Positions 22,741 through 34,547 of a stretch of 64,000 nucleotides of DNA are shown here, in pieces. A program made the translations under genes and the position numbers. The first letter of the stretch is position 1; each line of letters begins with the position of its first letter. Origin of the DNA: Prostheceraeus crozeri (taxonomy: Eukaryota > Platyhelminthes > Polycladida > Euryleptidae); NCBI GenBank assembly GCA_907163375.1, contig CAJQUW010000883.1:1-64000 (forward strand). The letters are read 5' to 3'. The notes under the pieces were generated by a model. The model was given only the letters and a program-made list of their open reading frames with translations, ran no database searches and had not been told where the DNA came from.

Positions 22741-23271
22741 TTTGATCCAAATGCACTTGTGTTTAATTACCAAAGCAGCTCTTCGATGGATGTGCGCATG
22801 TGATGTAGCGGGTTAGATATGCTATATGGAATTTTTCGATATAGTGGTGCTAGTCCTATGTAACTAATTTAGTGAGTACTAAAATGATTACTAATATTTT
22901 CGAACTCAAGCAGTACTAGATTCTGGGACTCATTTATTGGTTGTAGTTAGTACTCAGGTTAAGAACTCCTTCTAGCACTCATTTAGAACTTAATGAATAA
23001 CAGTGTATTGTTTGCTTTTATGGCTGAAAAGAAGTTTTGTGTTTATATTCAGCTGTTCAAATGAATCACAAAGCGCATCCCTATCGTGTATCAACTGGAA
23101 ATTTAACAAATAAGTAATATGCTGTATTATCGCGCAAATTATTTCCTCGCACCCTCTAAATAAATGAAGAAATCAAAACTAATGTTTAAGGTCGAAATCA
23201 GATGCTATAATCTTTTGAACTAATGCTTAGTTATGATACACAGCCGTCGGAATCAAACACATACTACCTAC
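22741..23271. other. no gene recognised
   Basis: This lies 3' of the peptide precursor on the minus strand and may include its untranslated tail. No feature is clear. Confidence 0.35.
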
Positions 23272-23512
23272 TCAATACCGTTTTTCATCGATAGGCTTAC
23301 ATGGATCTACATGTAGAGGGACATCAGAGTAATCCAAATCTGAGCGTTTGCCTTTACGTGTCGTCCCATATCTCTCTTTCCAAGCGCGTTTTACACGAAG
23401 AATTTTGAAATTGGAATCCATTAAATGTTCGGCAGTGTCATCTTCGTAAATCCATAACGCACCAACAAATGCGATAGAAATAATTGGAAAGATGATCACC
23501 AATTTCAGCATT
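23272..23512 (-). CDS. secreted amidated-peptide precursor, paralogue A
   Basis: A 79-residue precursor. Residues 1-18 (MLKLVIIFPIISIAFVGA) are a clear signal peptide. A short acidic spacer follows (residues 19-40, with EDD). Lys41-Arg42 is a dibasic cleavage site, residues 43-53 are AWKERYGTTRK, Gly54 is the amide donor and Lys55-Arg56 a second dibasic site. A C-terminal piece of 23 residues ends the protein. The predicted product is an 11-residue C-terminally amidated cationic peptide. The ATG lies one base after a splice acceptor (TTCATTTCATTCCAG), so a 5' untranslated exon is expected upstream. Paralogue B at 50181-50388 has the same layout and the same intron position. I do not recognise the family. 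A cationic antimicrobial peptide is the main alternative. Confidence 0.75.
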
Positions 23513-24198
23513 CTGGAATGAAATGAACACGATTAATCAATCATATATAATTATTGTAATAATTAGTGATAAAATAGGTCTCTAAAACTATAGCATGTAC
23601 AACTTATCCATTTCGAGCTCTGATATTCGGGGGGAGGGATCTGTCCCCCTCTTTTACTTCATAAGTATAACCCAGATCACATGAAATTCACGATGCAGCA
23701 TGCAGCATACTTTGTACGAACATCCTAATGTGGCTTTCACTTACTCATCTTTATGCTATAAAGATCAATACAAAATCATCAATTTTGAGCGATTTTTACA
23801 CCTCTATTTTTGACATTTTAACGCATTTTTGCCATAAATCTCCACAATGATAGCTATTTACTATGCCAAACTGGCTAAATATGTTGGGAAATAGTCTGTG
23901 AACACAAAACAGATATATAAGATTCCATTTATGTTCTGGAAACAGCTCTAAAATTTGTATGAGAAATGGGGAAGGTTTTTATGCATGATTGAACTTTTCA
24001 ATGTTTCAGTGAAATTGCATTGTACAGTTCCAGGTAACTTAAAATGTGGTTGCAAAGAAGAAGGACGGATTGCAGATGCCTAGAGACTTCAAATAATCAA
24101 GGAAATTCGTAAAAATGGTTCCTTGTCGCGCAATTACTACAAATTTTGGCAAGTAGTATTTGCCATTTTCTATACTCTATTCGATTTTTGCGGTATAA
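23513..24198. other. upstream or intron of the peptide gene
   Basis: This should be the intron before the start codon of the minus-strand precursor. No upstream exon or promoter can be placed. Confidence 0.4.
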
Positions 24199-24216
24199 TA
24201 CAGGGTGAGTCAAAGC
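24199..24216 (+). mobile_element. left end of a mariner-like element, split by a hAT insertion
   Basis: After TA the sequence CAGGGTGAGTCAAAG matches the usual terminus of a common mariner-like group. The continuation, AGTGAAACTTCACC, resumes at 24957 after the hAT element. The host element is thus older than the insertion. Confidence 0.45.
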
Positions 24217-24956
24217 CAGGGATGCGGAGTCCTATCATTCTGATAGGACTCCGACTCCGACTCAGGGTGGCAAGTATATATAGCCTAGTTTTTTGAAAAA
24301 AACTGGTAACCTGCATCATAGATCAATATAGGCTTACGTGAACCTATATCTAGTGATCATTGTTCTATCAATTCAATCATTTTTGATGAATGTTTATCAA
24401 ATGTCGCTTTCAGTTGGATGCATACGACTCAGCTACTCCCATATTCTTAATGTGTCCTTCACACGGTTTTTCTCCAGTCTCTACCAGGCAGGAAAATCCC
24501 CATCCTTCTCCAAAAAATATGAGTTCACTTTCGATTTTAATGTGCACTTTAGAGGAGCCATTACACACGATTAACGTGAGGGTAAGAAGTTATGTTCTCA
24601 AACAAACTAGTGTTTCATTTTTGTCTCTGATGTGACCTTTGGCGCGTAGGTGTGATCGAGGCTGGGAAAGCTTGCCTTCTCTACTAAATCACCGAGTGAA
24701 AAAGACAATCCTTTTTTACTATCACGGTTCATTCCTTCAACTATTACAAGCTTTGCATGCACTGCTGTCTCTGTACTTTTGTTTGATGAAGAAAGTTGAC
24801 ATCAAGACAGTGACAGCTATATGCCTGGAAATAGATAATTTGCTTGTATTATGTTTCGGGTCTAGTTATAGGCCGGAGTCTGGAGTCCTATCATTTGATA
24901 GGACTCCGACTCCAGCAAAAATGATAGGACTCCAGGACTCCAACTCCGCATCCCTG
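24217..24956. mobile_element. hAT-type MITE (CAGGGATGCGGAGTC ends)
   Basis: The termini are CAGGGATGCGGAGTCCTATC and its inverse at 24930-24956. GGACTCCGACTCC repeats sit inside both ends. The flanks AGTCAAAG and AGTGAAAC agree at six of eight positions, which fits a decayed 8-bp duplication. The three short plus-strand frames inside show no transposase. Confidence 0.75.
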
Positions 24957-24964
24957 AGTGAAAC

Positions 24965-25445
24965 TTCACCGTGAGCCAAAAACAAAGTTAACAAGGTTTA
25001 CATCATAAGCGTCAGTTGCAGTTAGACGGAATTGTAGCATGGATGCTCATTAATCGTAGGACAGCGTGATTGATTCGTCTACTGAATGAGATAGTCAATG
25101 CGTCCAACAACATCTAGCTATGAGTTCGAATTTGTTTCGGGGAGAAAGACGGAATTATGCGGTTAAAGAGCCGTTTGGTTAATTGCTGCAGTAGATAACT
25201 GTTCCGGATTTGGAGGCGACGATTGCGCAAGAATTCCATAAAAACACTACATCAACAAACGCTTGCGTGCATAAGAGACTTGGGCAAATGAGGACAAGAT
25301 ATGCAGGTAGCCACCCGGGAAATAGAAGAAGTTTTAGTTTCACTTAATGCAGACCGGACAACATCTACTGGTCGTATCCCTGAAGAATTAGAACTTTCTC
25401 AGTCCTCTGCATGTAGAATTTTAAAAAAGTCAATTCCATCCTTAT
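24965..25445 (+). pseudogene. mariner-like transposase relic (N-terminal helix-turn-helix part)
   Basis: Translated pieces include a TSTGRIPEELELSQSSACRI-like stretch followed by LKKS, the usual second helix-turn-helix of mariner-type transposases. Several stops and frame changes interrupt it, and no DDE region follows. The Penelope piece begins directly after it. Plus strand, degraded. Confidence 0.45.
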
Positions 25446-25559
25446 AAGTCGTTTTGCTAATAGGAGCTTGTAGATGGATATGACGATCGCTGACATCAAT
25501 TTTGCGAGATACTGCAACATAGATTTACTGATATTCCAGCGTTTTTGAGAAAGCCGACA

Positions 25560-25807
25560 TGTTCACACGAATGCGCGTTTCATCTTAACCAAAGGCGACA
25601 TTTCTCTTCGGAAAGAGGAACTTCGCAGAGCTTTGATGGCGGTCGTGATCCTCGGTACCAGGCGTCGCATATAATTTCGATCGTAGTGTCCACCGGTATA
25701 TTGGTGAATAGGCTCTTGAAGTCGAAGGATAAGCATCTCTCATTATTTTCTACTTTCATTTTACTGATTTGTCGTCGGAATTCAAAGGAGTCTTCGATGA
25801 AGTACAA
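25560..25807 (-). pseudogene. Penelope-like RT fragment, inverted 5' part
   Basis: The minus strand encodes a clean RT block: MKVENNERCLSFDFKSLFTN followed by IPVDTTIEII. This is motif A of Penelope-type reverse transcriptase (S-F-D-x-x-S-L-F-T-N-I/V-P). The downstream RT motifs are on the opposite strand from about 25816, so the copy carries an inversion with its breakpoint near 25810. Confidence 0.75.
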
Positions 25808-25815
25808 TACATAGT

Positions 25816-26870
25816 ATGCCTTCTTCTATCGACACTGGCAAAAGACGTGGAATTTGTGTATTATCAAACCGATCATCTGGCAATGGTTTTCCTCCAGACG
25901 GTTCTTTCAGTCAAATCTTCGTCGCAGACTCGGAGAAGAACTTATTTTCGAAGTTCCAAGTACCAGAATCCTACGGCAGATGCGTTGATGCCACTTTTTT
26001 GTTCTTGGTTGATGAGAATCATGGTGGATCACTCTTGAAGGCATTCAATCAGCAACACAGTGCAAAACCCAGTTCACAAAGGAACCTGGTGACCATTTCC
26101 TTGACGTCACCTCTATGTCGAATACATCACCGCGGCTATTACCACGTCAGTCTACCGACAGGAATCATTCACTGGTCTGTGGCAACTACAGCTCCTTCTC
26201 TCCTGAGCGCTGCAAGCTTGGTCAGCACACTCTTTCATCGGTCAGGAATGCTGTGCTGTCCCCAACATTTAGACGAAGAATCCAATGTTCTTGTACCAGT
26301 GTCTAAATAACAATGGTTACCCGAAATGGCATATTGACAAGGACTCTCAGCCAAACAGTGTAAAAGTTCCAAACAGCAGAGAAGAAACCATTTTTTCCAT
26401 CTCCCATACTATGGTGAAATCAGCGAACGCATTGCTGCTTGCCTTCGAAAAGAAATTGGTGCGACATTCTACCATGTCAAAGCCATGCCCGTCTTCAGTA
26501 CCACAACTTTATCTGCAACTGCGATGAAAATCATGATAACACTTCCTCTCATTCCCAAAGTATGCCATTCATGTCCTTGGGGTGCAAGGTACACGGTGAA
26601 AATGAAGCAATGCCCTTCGACTCGCCAAGTTGAATATCTCCCACATGGCTCAAGAACGGAAGCACCAGACCACGATCTAAGAAAGAAGCAGCATCTGCCA
26701 TCACTCGCCATCTAACGGAATGTGATCAGCGAATATCAATAATGGGAAAGGACAACCAAGGATTCAAGGTGATGAAGCTGGCAAAAAGCTCATTAGAACT
26801 ATCCATCATGGAAAGTATGACAATTCCGTCTCACGTTACCTGACCTGTGTGATTAGAAGGAGAGACTATT
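25816..26870 (+). pseudogene. Penelope-like element, RT C-half and endonuclease remnants
   Basis: The plus strand holds the rest of a Penelope-like protein in broken frames: KNLFSKFQVPESYGR and CVDATFLFLVDENHGG (in place of the YVDD motif), a FTKEPGDHFLDV block, NYSSFSPERCKL, LNNNGYPKWHID, a LPYYGEISERIAACLRKEIG linker, and weak traces of a GIY-YIG domain near 26640-26860. Several stops and frame changes show it is dead. Penelope RTs belong to the telomerase-related group and use a GIY-YIG nuclease. Confidence 0.7.
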
Positions 26871-27663
26871 TATATCAAGACTATGTTGAACTTTGTCGGA
26901 TCTTTTGAGACATAACATATCTTCACATCATTATAATTCTGGTGTTCAATTTTGTTAATAGTTATATCTACTTTGACTTTAAGTTAATAGCGGTCCCTGA
27001 TTTCCTTATTACTTCCCATGTCACTTGATCTATGCATTCATCTGTATCGTATCATTCACATAGACATTTTGACAAGTACTCATTACCATCTTATAAAATG
27101 TGAAGATTTGTAACCAGTTTAGTCTTGTTGTATTTCACCTTCAGAGAACAAGCATAACCATGAAGCATGAGTTGCTTTTAATTACAAAATTCTTTTACAA
27201 CAAGAATGATTATCGTAGAGGATCACTAGCGATTTACAATTCAAAAGCACAGTTCAGAATTCTGAATTAGTCAATCATCATTGTGCAAAGACCATCTGTC
27301 GTCAAGCCACAACATGTTAAACCCGGGTAATTGCAGTTCAATATTTCAGTGCTAGAAAATTTGCGAACCTCGCAAAATGTCCATAATGCTTCATTCTTAT
27401 TCACTGCAATCTACATTGTCATAATTATCATCATTGAAGTAAGCCTCATGCATCGTTATCGGTGCCCTGGAAGAGAATGAAGTAGCTAATTTCCAGACAT
27501 AGATTGTGGCATTAATTGGAAACACTATGACATGCACATCTGCATCATGCAATATATGCACATCTGCAAAATAAAACTACAAATTTATAATGATAAGTGT
27601 GCTTCATAGTTAACACTCTTTATTCAATTTCATCAGTTATATCACAACTAAACACAGGGAAAA
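26871..27663. other. no gene recognised
   Basis: AT-rich spacer between a Penelope relic and a Tc1 element. Confidence 0.4.
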
Positions 27664-27665
27664 TA

Positions 27666-29327
27666 CAGTCTGTTTCATAAAAAGTGGATCATCCTAAAAT
27701 TTGACTAAATAAAACAAAAGTATGATACAGAAAGCATTTTTCATGTTATTTCATGTCCCTAACATATTTAAATGTCCTTATATAATCTGATAAGCTATGA
27801 TACAGTAACGGTTCTTAAGAAGCTAATATTTTGTGGCCCTACCCTTATTGTCAATGACATTACCAATTCGTCTAGGCATTGATTCGATGACATCGTTGAT
27901 TTTTGACTGATCTAACTTTCTCCACTGTCTTTTTAACAGTGACGTAAGTTGTGATACGCCATCCTTAGGTAGCAGCGAACGACGAACGTTACGTTTTAGA
28001 ATACTCCATACATTTTCTATGGGATTCAGATCAGGAGAATGTGCTGGCCAAGATAATATCCTAAGCCCTAATTGAGACTTGCATAAGTTGACTCTACTAC
28101 TCCTGTGACACGTAGCATTATCATCCATAAATAACCAAGTCGATGGATCACCAAGTTGATTTGTCATTTGGCCAATGTTCATTCGTAAAACATTCACATA
28201 GCGTTCAGAATTCATGGTTCCTTACTGTATGTGAAGTTCAGTGCGGCCATTGGTCCAAATGCCAGCCCAAATCAGTAGAGTCGCACCACCTTGTACCCGG
28301 GGACGATGTAAATGTCTCGGAATTTCCTGATCAGATTTTATCCATAATCTCAATCGACCATCACTATCCTTCAGACGGACTGATGCCTCATCAGACCAGA
28401 CAACCCGATCCCATTGATTTTGCCAGTGACAATGACTCATTGCCCATCTGAGACGTCTTTTTGTATGCTGATCTGATAATTCGATCTGAGAGGGCCTCTT
28501 ACAGCTCTTGAAGTTCGACTCAATAAGTCTTCTACGAATAGTGGACTTAGAAATAGACGAGTCTAGTGCAACCATCTCAGTTAACGAGAGACTTGGATCA
28601 ACTTTAACAAATCTCAAAATTAGGCGGTCTCTACGTTTGGATGTTTTGCGTGGACGGCCAGAGCCCTCTTTACGACAGAGTCGAAAATCATAATTATGCC
28701 ATCGATGCACATTTGTGTAAGGGACATTTAGTCGCTTGCTTGTAGCTCGCAAAGAAAACCCTAGTTCTTTCTAGCAAGGCTGACACTTAGCCTTTTGTGA
28801 ATGCGATCTCGTGATTGTTCATTTGTGTTTTGTATTGTTTTCAACCGGTAAGAGATAGATTTCTAGCTGAAAGCAATCAGGAGTGCTGCCAACACCACCG
28901 CAACGAAGTCAGGAAGCTATGGAACATGAAGTCCAGTTAATCACATGTAGCAGTTACATTATTGTTGATGAATAATGGTGCTATACTGGCTCTGATTGAC
29001 CGATTTTCTTTATTTTTGTTTTGTTTGATAGCTTTTGGCTTGTAGAACAACATATTGCATAACAAAGGAAACAAATGAAATTCTTTAAGAGTGAGGTATG
29101 ATTTTGTGTAACATTGCTAAATGAAGATCAAATTATCTACTACTTTTTTTTATCTATAACAGGAAAACAACTCAATATTCATGCTTGAAATTTCCAACAA
29201 TGATATTAGTAAGCACAACTGACATATCTTCCAAATTTCAGAGAAATTAATTCAATTTTGGCGGAGTTAGACAAAGTTGAAGTTAAGGCGATGTTTAGGG
29301 GTGATCCATTTTTTATGAAACAATCTG
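27666..29327 (-). mobile_element. Tc1-like transposon, both ends present
   Basis: The left end is TA + CAGTCTGTTTCATAAAAA. The right end, read inverted, is CAGATTGTTTCATAAAAA + TA. The inverted match continues through TGGATCA for about 36 bp with few changes. The transposase lies on the minus strand. About 500 bp between the transposase and the right end is longer than usual and may hold a small insertion. The element is 1662 bp. Confidence 0.85.
27823..28790 (-). pseudogene. Tc1-family DD34E transposase with an in-frame stop
   Basis: Cuts and pastes Tc1-type DNA. A helix-turn-helix part (GFSLRATSKRLNVPYTNVHRW in pieces), the GRPRKT hook, and the catalytic blocks VVWSDEA, LFMDDNATCHRS and SPDLNPIENVW are all present. 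The second Asp and the Glu are 34 residues apart. The frame is continuous except for one TAA at 28222-28224, directly before GTMNSERYVNV. The extreme N-terminus is also off frame with a TAG near 28772. It is a fairly young, inactive copy. The C-terminus ends GRATKY, as in many Tc1 proteins. Confidence 0.9.
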
Positions 29328-30560
29328 TAGATTTTCTTAACCGATGCGTAGATTGCCCACATAACCTGTATCTGCACGGGACATCTTATAAAATTGTCAA
29401 AAAGATCAAGAGATCCCCTGATGAAGAGTTCCATCATCGAACATTTCACATACAAGGTGTTCAGCAAAAAACGTGGGGATTGCAAATTATCAGTTTGAAA
29501 GAAATGTAATCAAATTATTGTACTCTCATTTCTTCTCATTCATTTTTTTTCGTAAGTTTGCTCAAATGAAAATTGAACTATAATTAAAGCTAATTTTAAG
29601 CATACTCGATGGCTGCCTCGATCTATGATGGCTTCGAATGGACACATAGACATCGAACAAGAAGCGAAGAAATACAGGTAATTTTAATTTTTTAATCAAA
29701 GAGTTAATATTTATTGAATGTTTTTATCACAGCATATATCTGATATCACTTTATATGCCACATTTACTGCAGATGTTCGAAGTGATTCCTCCGTGCTCGC
29801 ATGCATTGATTGAGCATTTTTATCCGGGATTTTGTAGGGTTTTATAAGTTTCTTGTGAAATGGAATTCCAAGCAGTCGTCACAACTTCCTTGAAATCCTC
29901 TGCTGATCTGATTATCCAACGATTTCTCTGTGGGCCATCTAAAAGTAGAAATACTTGGATTCCTAGCGCACGAGATTTATGGTTGCTGAGAAAACTTCGA
30001 CCGATAGAAATTTGATGAACTTCAAAGGAGTCGTATCATATAAATATGACTTTTTCGGAATTTTATTTATATAGGTATAATGTGGATTTAATTTGTGATT
30101 CATAGGTTAAAAAACTAAAGAGCCACAGTCAAACTTCTATCAATCAATTTTTAGATTCAGCAACCTTGACTTTTGAGATTTTGTACGTTATCTTTATTGT
30201 CTTCAAAATGGTCTTTGGGTCAGTGTGCTTTCCGAATCGTTGAGCTTATGCTTCATAATATAGTGGTGTTCCAGGATTGCCTTAAATCATGAGGATAAGG
30301 TAATTTACATAAAACAATGATTGCTCCAAAGAATGCATGCAAGTGCATAAAAAATGGAAAGATCAATCTACGTAGGATTAGAGGTCTTTGTAGAACAACA
30401 AATATTCGGCTGTTGTAGACTCTTCTCAAGTGAAACAAATTCAAGATTGCTTTTTAATTCATACAGTGTCGCACTTATATTAGACAATTGAAGTTGAATT
30501 TCCCTTTCATGCTTTGTTTTGACACTTTTGCATGGTATATTGAAACCCTTGACCGTCTAC
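29328..30560. other. no gene recognised
   Basis: An 83-codon plus-strand frame crosses the Tc1 right terminus at 29300-29327 and is therefore not called. Nothing else is supported. Confidence 0.4.
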
Positions 30561-30836
30561 TACACTGTAAAATGTGTAATACTAAAGCTACCTACGAAAC
30601 CGATGTACAGAACGAGAATAGCAAAATGTACGAAAGCGCGATTGTTTATGCTCATACACTACGAAAGCGATTGCCTTTCCTAGTGGATGATAAAGATAAT
30701 CCAATAGCAAGGCCAATCGCTTTCGTAGTGTATGAGCACTAACAATCGCGCTTTGGTGCATTTTGTTATTCTCGTTTTGTACATTGGTTTCGTAGTCAAA
30801 ATCAGCCAACTTTCGTACTCTACAGTTTACAGTGTA
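30561..30836 (+). mobile_element. TACACTGTAAA foldback MITE, family A copy 2
   Basis: It starts TACACTGTAAAATGTG and ends CAGTTTACAGTGTA. The arms pair along almost their whole length, including 'actacgaaagcgattg' with 'caatcgctttcgtagt'. It is the cleanest of the three copies and a good reference for the family. Confidence 0.9.
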
Positions 30837-31151
30837 TTCATAAATTTTGTTGATTTTCAAAATAAATAAATTGCTCCATGTGGATAAAACATCAAATGGC
30901 CAATTTAGCTTCGCTTGAATAACTTAAAGCAATGATGGGATATTTTGCCTATTAATGTCACAACATCTGGGGGAAAATTATTTCCCATCTGGGGGGGGGG
31001 GCAACAGAACTTGGAAAGCCTAGCTGACATCCTTCTTTAATGTCTTTCTAAATATTTTATGAAATTTGTAATAGTGTCACGATACTCGTTTTCCATAGCT
31101 GGGCGACTTATATTGATGAATGCCCCATCGCACAGCTCACATCGTATCAGG
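30837..31151. other. no gene recognised
   Basis: A run of eleven G lies near 30993-31003. No other feature is seen. Confidence 0.4.
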
Positions 31152-32413
31152 CATAGAGTAAGTATATTCTGTAGAGTGGTAACTCCGCATTTATTAAATC
31201 CCCAATGTGTACACACTTTCGATTTTATTAAATGAACTCAAAGGGGATGCAATCGGCTTTGCTTCCAAATGTGAGACATACATATTTATGCAGTTTTGAA
31301 GAAATTACAACGGAATTGAATGATCATGATAGCAAAGCAGAAGGAAATGATAATATTTTACAGATTGTCCGTGTCATGACAGCCTTGAGTTTTAATGTTT
31401 GTTAAATTAGCAACTCGATGGGTTCCTATTACTTTCATGCTCAACCTCAAGAGCATTTTCTTAAGCGTGATCATATCACAGGCAACCTGCCACTGACAGA
31501 GCAAAATCACATTAAGGACAATGATTTCAATTAGCTTTGGAAAATGTAAATGGTTCCACATCACCATTCAGATTCAAGAAATGAAACATGGATTTAGTGA
31601 ATCATCATGCCGGTGAAAATTGAATTAAAAACTTGACACTTCAGCCATGAAAGCATGGATAATATCGCGACTTTTTCATGAAGACTTTCATTATGATACG
31701 GTTCATGAAATTCCCTTGATAATCAGTTTAATTTCTGATGAAAAAATAACCTTCTGCGGATACTAAATTGATTTATTACGATAACCAATATTTCGCCTTG
31801 CGGCTTTGTCAAGGTTACAATAAATAAAGCAGAGAGTGGTAAAAGGTGGGCCTATTTAAACAAACTTTCAGTACAGCTAGAAGAGAAACATTAACTTGGA
31901 TGAACCCGTTACATGACAGTGTCTATATTTACATGTGGACCTTGACATCCGTTCATTAGGGAGCCTGCATGTTGCCGAATGTACATTGTAACCTTGTGTA
32001 TTTTAATGTGTAATGTGTATTGTAACCTTGACAAAGCCGCAAGGCGAAATATTGGTTATCGTAATAAATCAATTTAGTATCCGCAGAAGGTTATTTTTTC
32101 ATCACGCTTCCATTCCGGATACGAGGATCACCTGATTTATTTGGAAAGTTTAATTTCTGCTTCGCTAGGATGCTTATTAGCAAATATTCATTCCTTTTGA
32201 TATCAAACTTATTTCATACTACTTATATAGGAGAGTCATCTCGGTAGTATTCAAATATGCAAAATTTTGACATGTTTTTAGAACTGCTCAAATAATTTTT
32301 TGGACCACGGGAACGTGATCTCCGCAAGAAACTGAATCTTTTCATATAAAAATTGTCACTGTATACATATACTTTTTTGAGTCGACACTCTACCTATATA
32401 TCCCTACTCTATG
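31152..32413 (+). mobile_element. CATAGAGTA-family MITE, copy 4, with nested insertion
   Basis: It runs from CATAGAGTAAGTATATTCTG to CCCTACTCTATG and matches copy 2 on both sides of a 409-bp insertion at 31738-32146. Without the insertion it is about 850 bp, the normal family length. Confidence 0.88.
31738..32146. mobile_element. nested foldback with 13-bp target duplication, Penelope-like termini
   Basis: Arms of about 88 bp (31738-31826 and 32016-32103) are near-perfect inverses: AAAAAATAACCTTCTGCGGA and its complement. Both arms hold a GCC-GCAA-GGC hairpin followed by GAAA and then AATAAA. AGTTTAATTTCTG is duplicated exactly on both sides (31725-31737, 32147-32159). A 13-bp duplication points to target-primed insertion, as in Penelope-like elements, instead of a cut-and-paste transposon. 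Confidence 0.75.
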
Positions 32414-32791
32414 CTATCAAGGTTTTGAATTTCTTGCTAAAAATAATTCAATGACTGGCCTAAAGCTTTGTTTTCATAAATCTTCAATATTTTGCGGTAT
32501 ATATGATTTTGGTTGGATGAGATGACTAGTGAATCAAGTCTGCTTCCGACTGATTTAATATGAGTTCATTTAACCCTCGCCCCACTCGAGTGTCTTGACA
32601 AACGCACCCCTTCTGAGCACCCCCTCCCCAACCTGCTTAATTCCGGACCTGAAGGTTTAACAAATTCAAAACAAAATGCACCAAATGAAAGCTCTCATCA
32701 TGACGAGTCAGAATACCATAATTGTTTTGATATTCAAGGTCATTGTAGAGGTTAAATGCAAGGTCAAAGGTCAAAAAGAATATTTTTTGAC
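32414..32791. other. no gene recognised
   Basis: No supported feature. Confidence 0.35.
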
Positions 32792-33081
32792 TATGCACAT
32801 AAAGCTGTAGAGTACGAAAGTTGGCTGATTTTTGACTACGAAACCGATATACAAAAATTAGAATAACAAAATGTACAAAAGCCCCATTGTTCGTGCTCAC
32901 ACACTACGAAGGCGATTGGCTTTCCTATTGGATTATCTTTATCATCCAATAGGAAAATCAATCGCCTCCGTAGTGTGTGTGTGTGTGTGAGCACAAACAA
33001 TAAAGCTTTCGTACATTATGCTATTCTCGTTTTGTACATCGGTTTCGTAAGTAGCTTTGGTATTATATAGTTTAGAGTGTA
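32792..33081 (-). mobile_element. TACACTGTAAA foldback MITE, family A copy 3
   Basis: Inverted relative to the other two copies. The right end reads AGTTTAGAGTGTA and the left end is diverged (TATGCACATAAAGCTG). The arms again pair through the CGATTGGCTTTCC block. A GT run of about 16 bp has grown inside the right arm near 32972-32988. Confidence 0.85.
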
Positions 33082-34110
33082 TTTATTATTGCTTGCCCTG
33101 TCTCAGAAACAATTTGATCAAATTTTGAATTTTGAATTCAAAGCGTCGAAGTCTATGACACTTGAAAACATTCAAAGCGAAAATAGTGCCAAATTCGACA
33201 AACCTTTCGTACATTGAAATTTTTGAAATCTCACTGTGACGAAAGTATTAGGCAGATGTTATTCAAAATTGGTAGAAAGCTGTGGAATAAGCAGAAAATA
33301 AGGTATCTAAACTTTGGAGTTCGCATCTTCCATCGTTTAAGAGTTAGATAAAACTTTCGGGAGGAGGGACGCTGAGAGCTCCCCCTTCCAGTGGGGCGAA
33401 GGTCAACCTGGGCAATTCGTATAAAGTGACCATAGAAGAATTCACGATCGATTTTGGAAATTGACTATTTTTCTGAATGATGACAGTCAGCAATCAGGAT
33501 ATAAACAAACATAAATTCAGACGCATTTACAATGAAACAAAATGCTCAACTTACCTGAATGGGATGACTACTGCTGAAGTACCTAAATTATGAAGAGCGC
33601 AGTGACCGCACTTAAATAAAAAAATAATTATAAAAAACAGATGGAGGCATATAATAAATTCTGCAAATGAAAGACAATCTCAACGAGTTCAAACGACAGA
33701 AACTCGTTACATTTTCTAATTTTTTCTACTTGATACTTGAAAACAGTAATTTGAGCTGGATGATTGGACGTTTCCGGGATAGTGATCATTCTAAATATTT
33801 CAAATGCCACATATTCAATATTATCGCTTAAAGTTCAGCTTTGAAGTTGCTTAACTGTTTCTTGTGGGAGAAAAAAATTATTGAGGTCAGATTATCATAT
33901 AATTTGAGGCTATTTCGTAGATGTTATGCAGTGATTGGAAATTCAGAAGTCTCATCATCTGTATTTTGTTGTTTCAGTACAAAGGTCTAATTCAGCCATA
34001 GTTTTTAATGATAGGTTCAGCCAAAGGCTATGGATTCAAGTGCATTGTTGCACCATCATTAGTATACGGCCTGTTTTAATCAAAGTGTTTAGGTTTTAAT
34101 GATGTATACT
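33082..34110. other. no gene recognised
   Basis: AT-rich DNA. A 60-codon minus-strand frame at 33628-33810 has no recognisable domain. Confidence 0.4.
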
Positions 34111-34547
34111 GTACATGAATGGCATTAAACACATCTCAAATTTGAGTTGCACGATTGATTAACTTAAATGTTGATTACTACAAATAAACTTTCTATGAAT
34201 TTAAGCAAAACGTTGAATTGTCAGAATTTTGCACTACTAGTTTACTGACAAAGTCAATAATTTATGTCACAACATCAATCAGCTTGCAACAAAGATCTTA
34301 AACTGTTGCGATAAAATGAGATAAATATTGCACTGCAGTAAAACTGTAAAGTGTCAATGTGTGACTTTAGAGAACAGTGGTTCTTCATTACTAAAAATAG
34401 CATGAATGGACTTAATTATTCATAAAAATGTTTATCAATTTAACTGTGGAACAAAATATTTTTTGAATGTATCCACAGATAATCGTGCTACTAGAACTAT
34501 CGTAGAACTTGGAACAGGTAACCACAACTTAACAGTTCAAACAAACA

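Noticed and set aside
24338-24974. Three overlapping plus-strand frames of 78-111 codons
   Set aside because: They lie wholly inside a hAT-type MITE with defined ends and match no transposase.
29258-29509. 83-codon plus-strand frame after an acceptor-like CAG
   Set aside because: It crosses the right terminus of the Tc1 element, which is well defined by its match to the left end.
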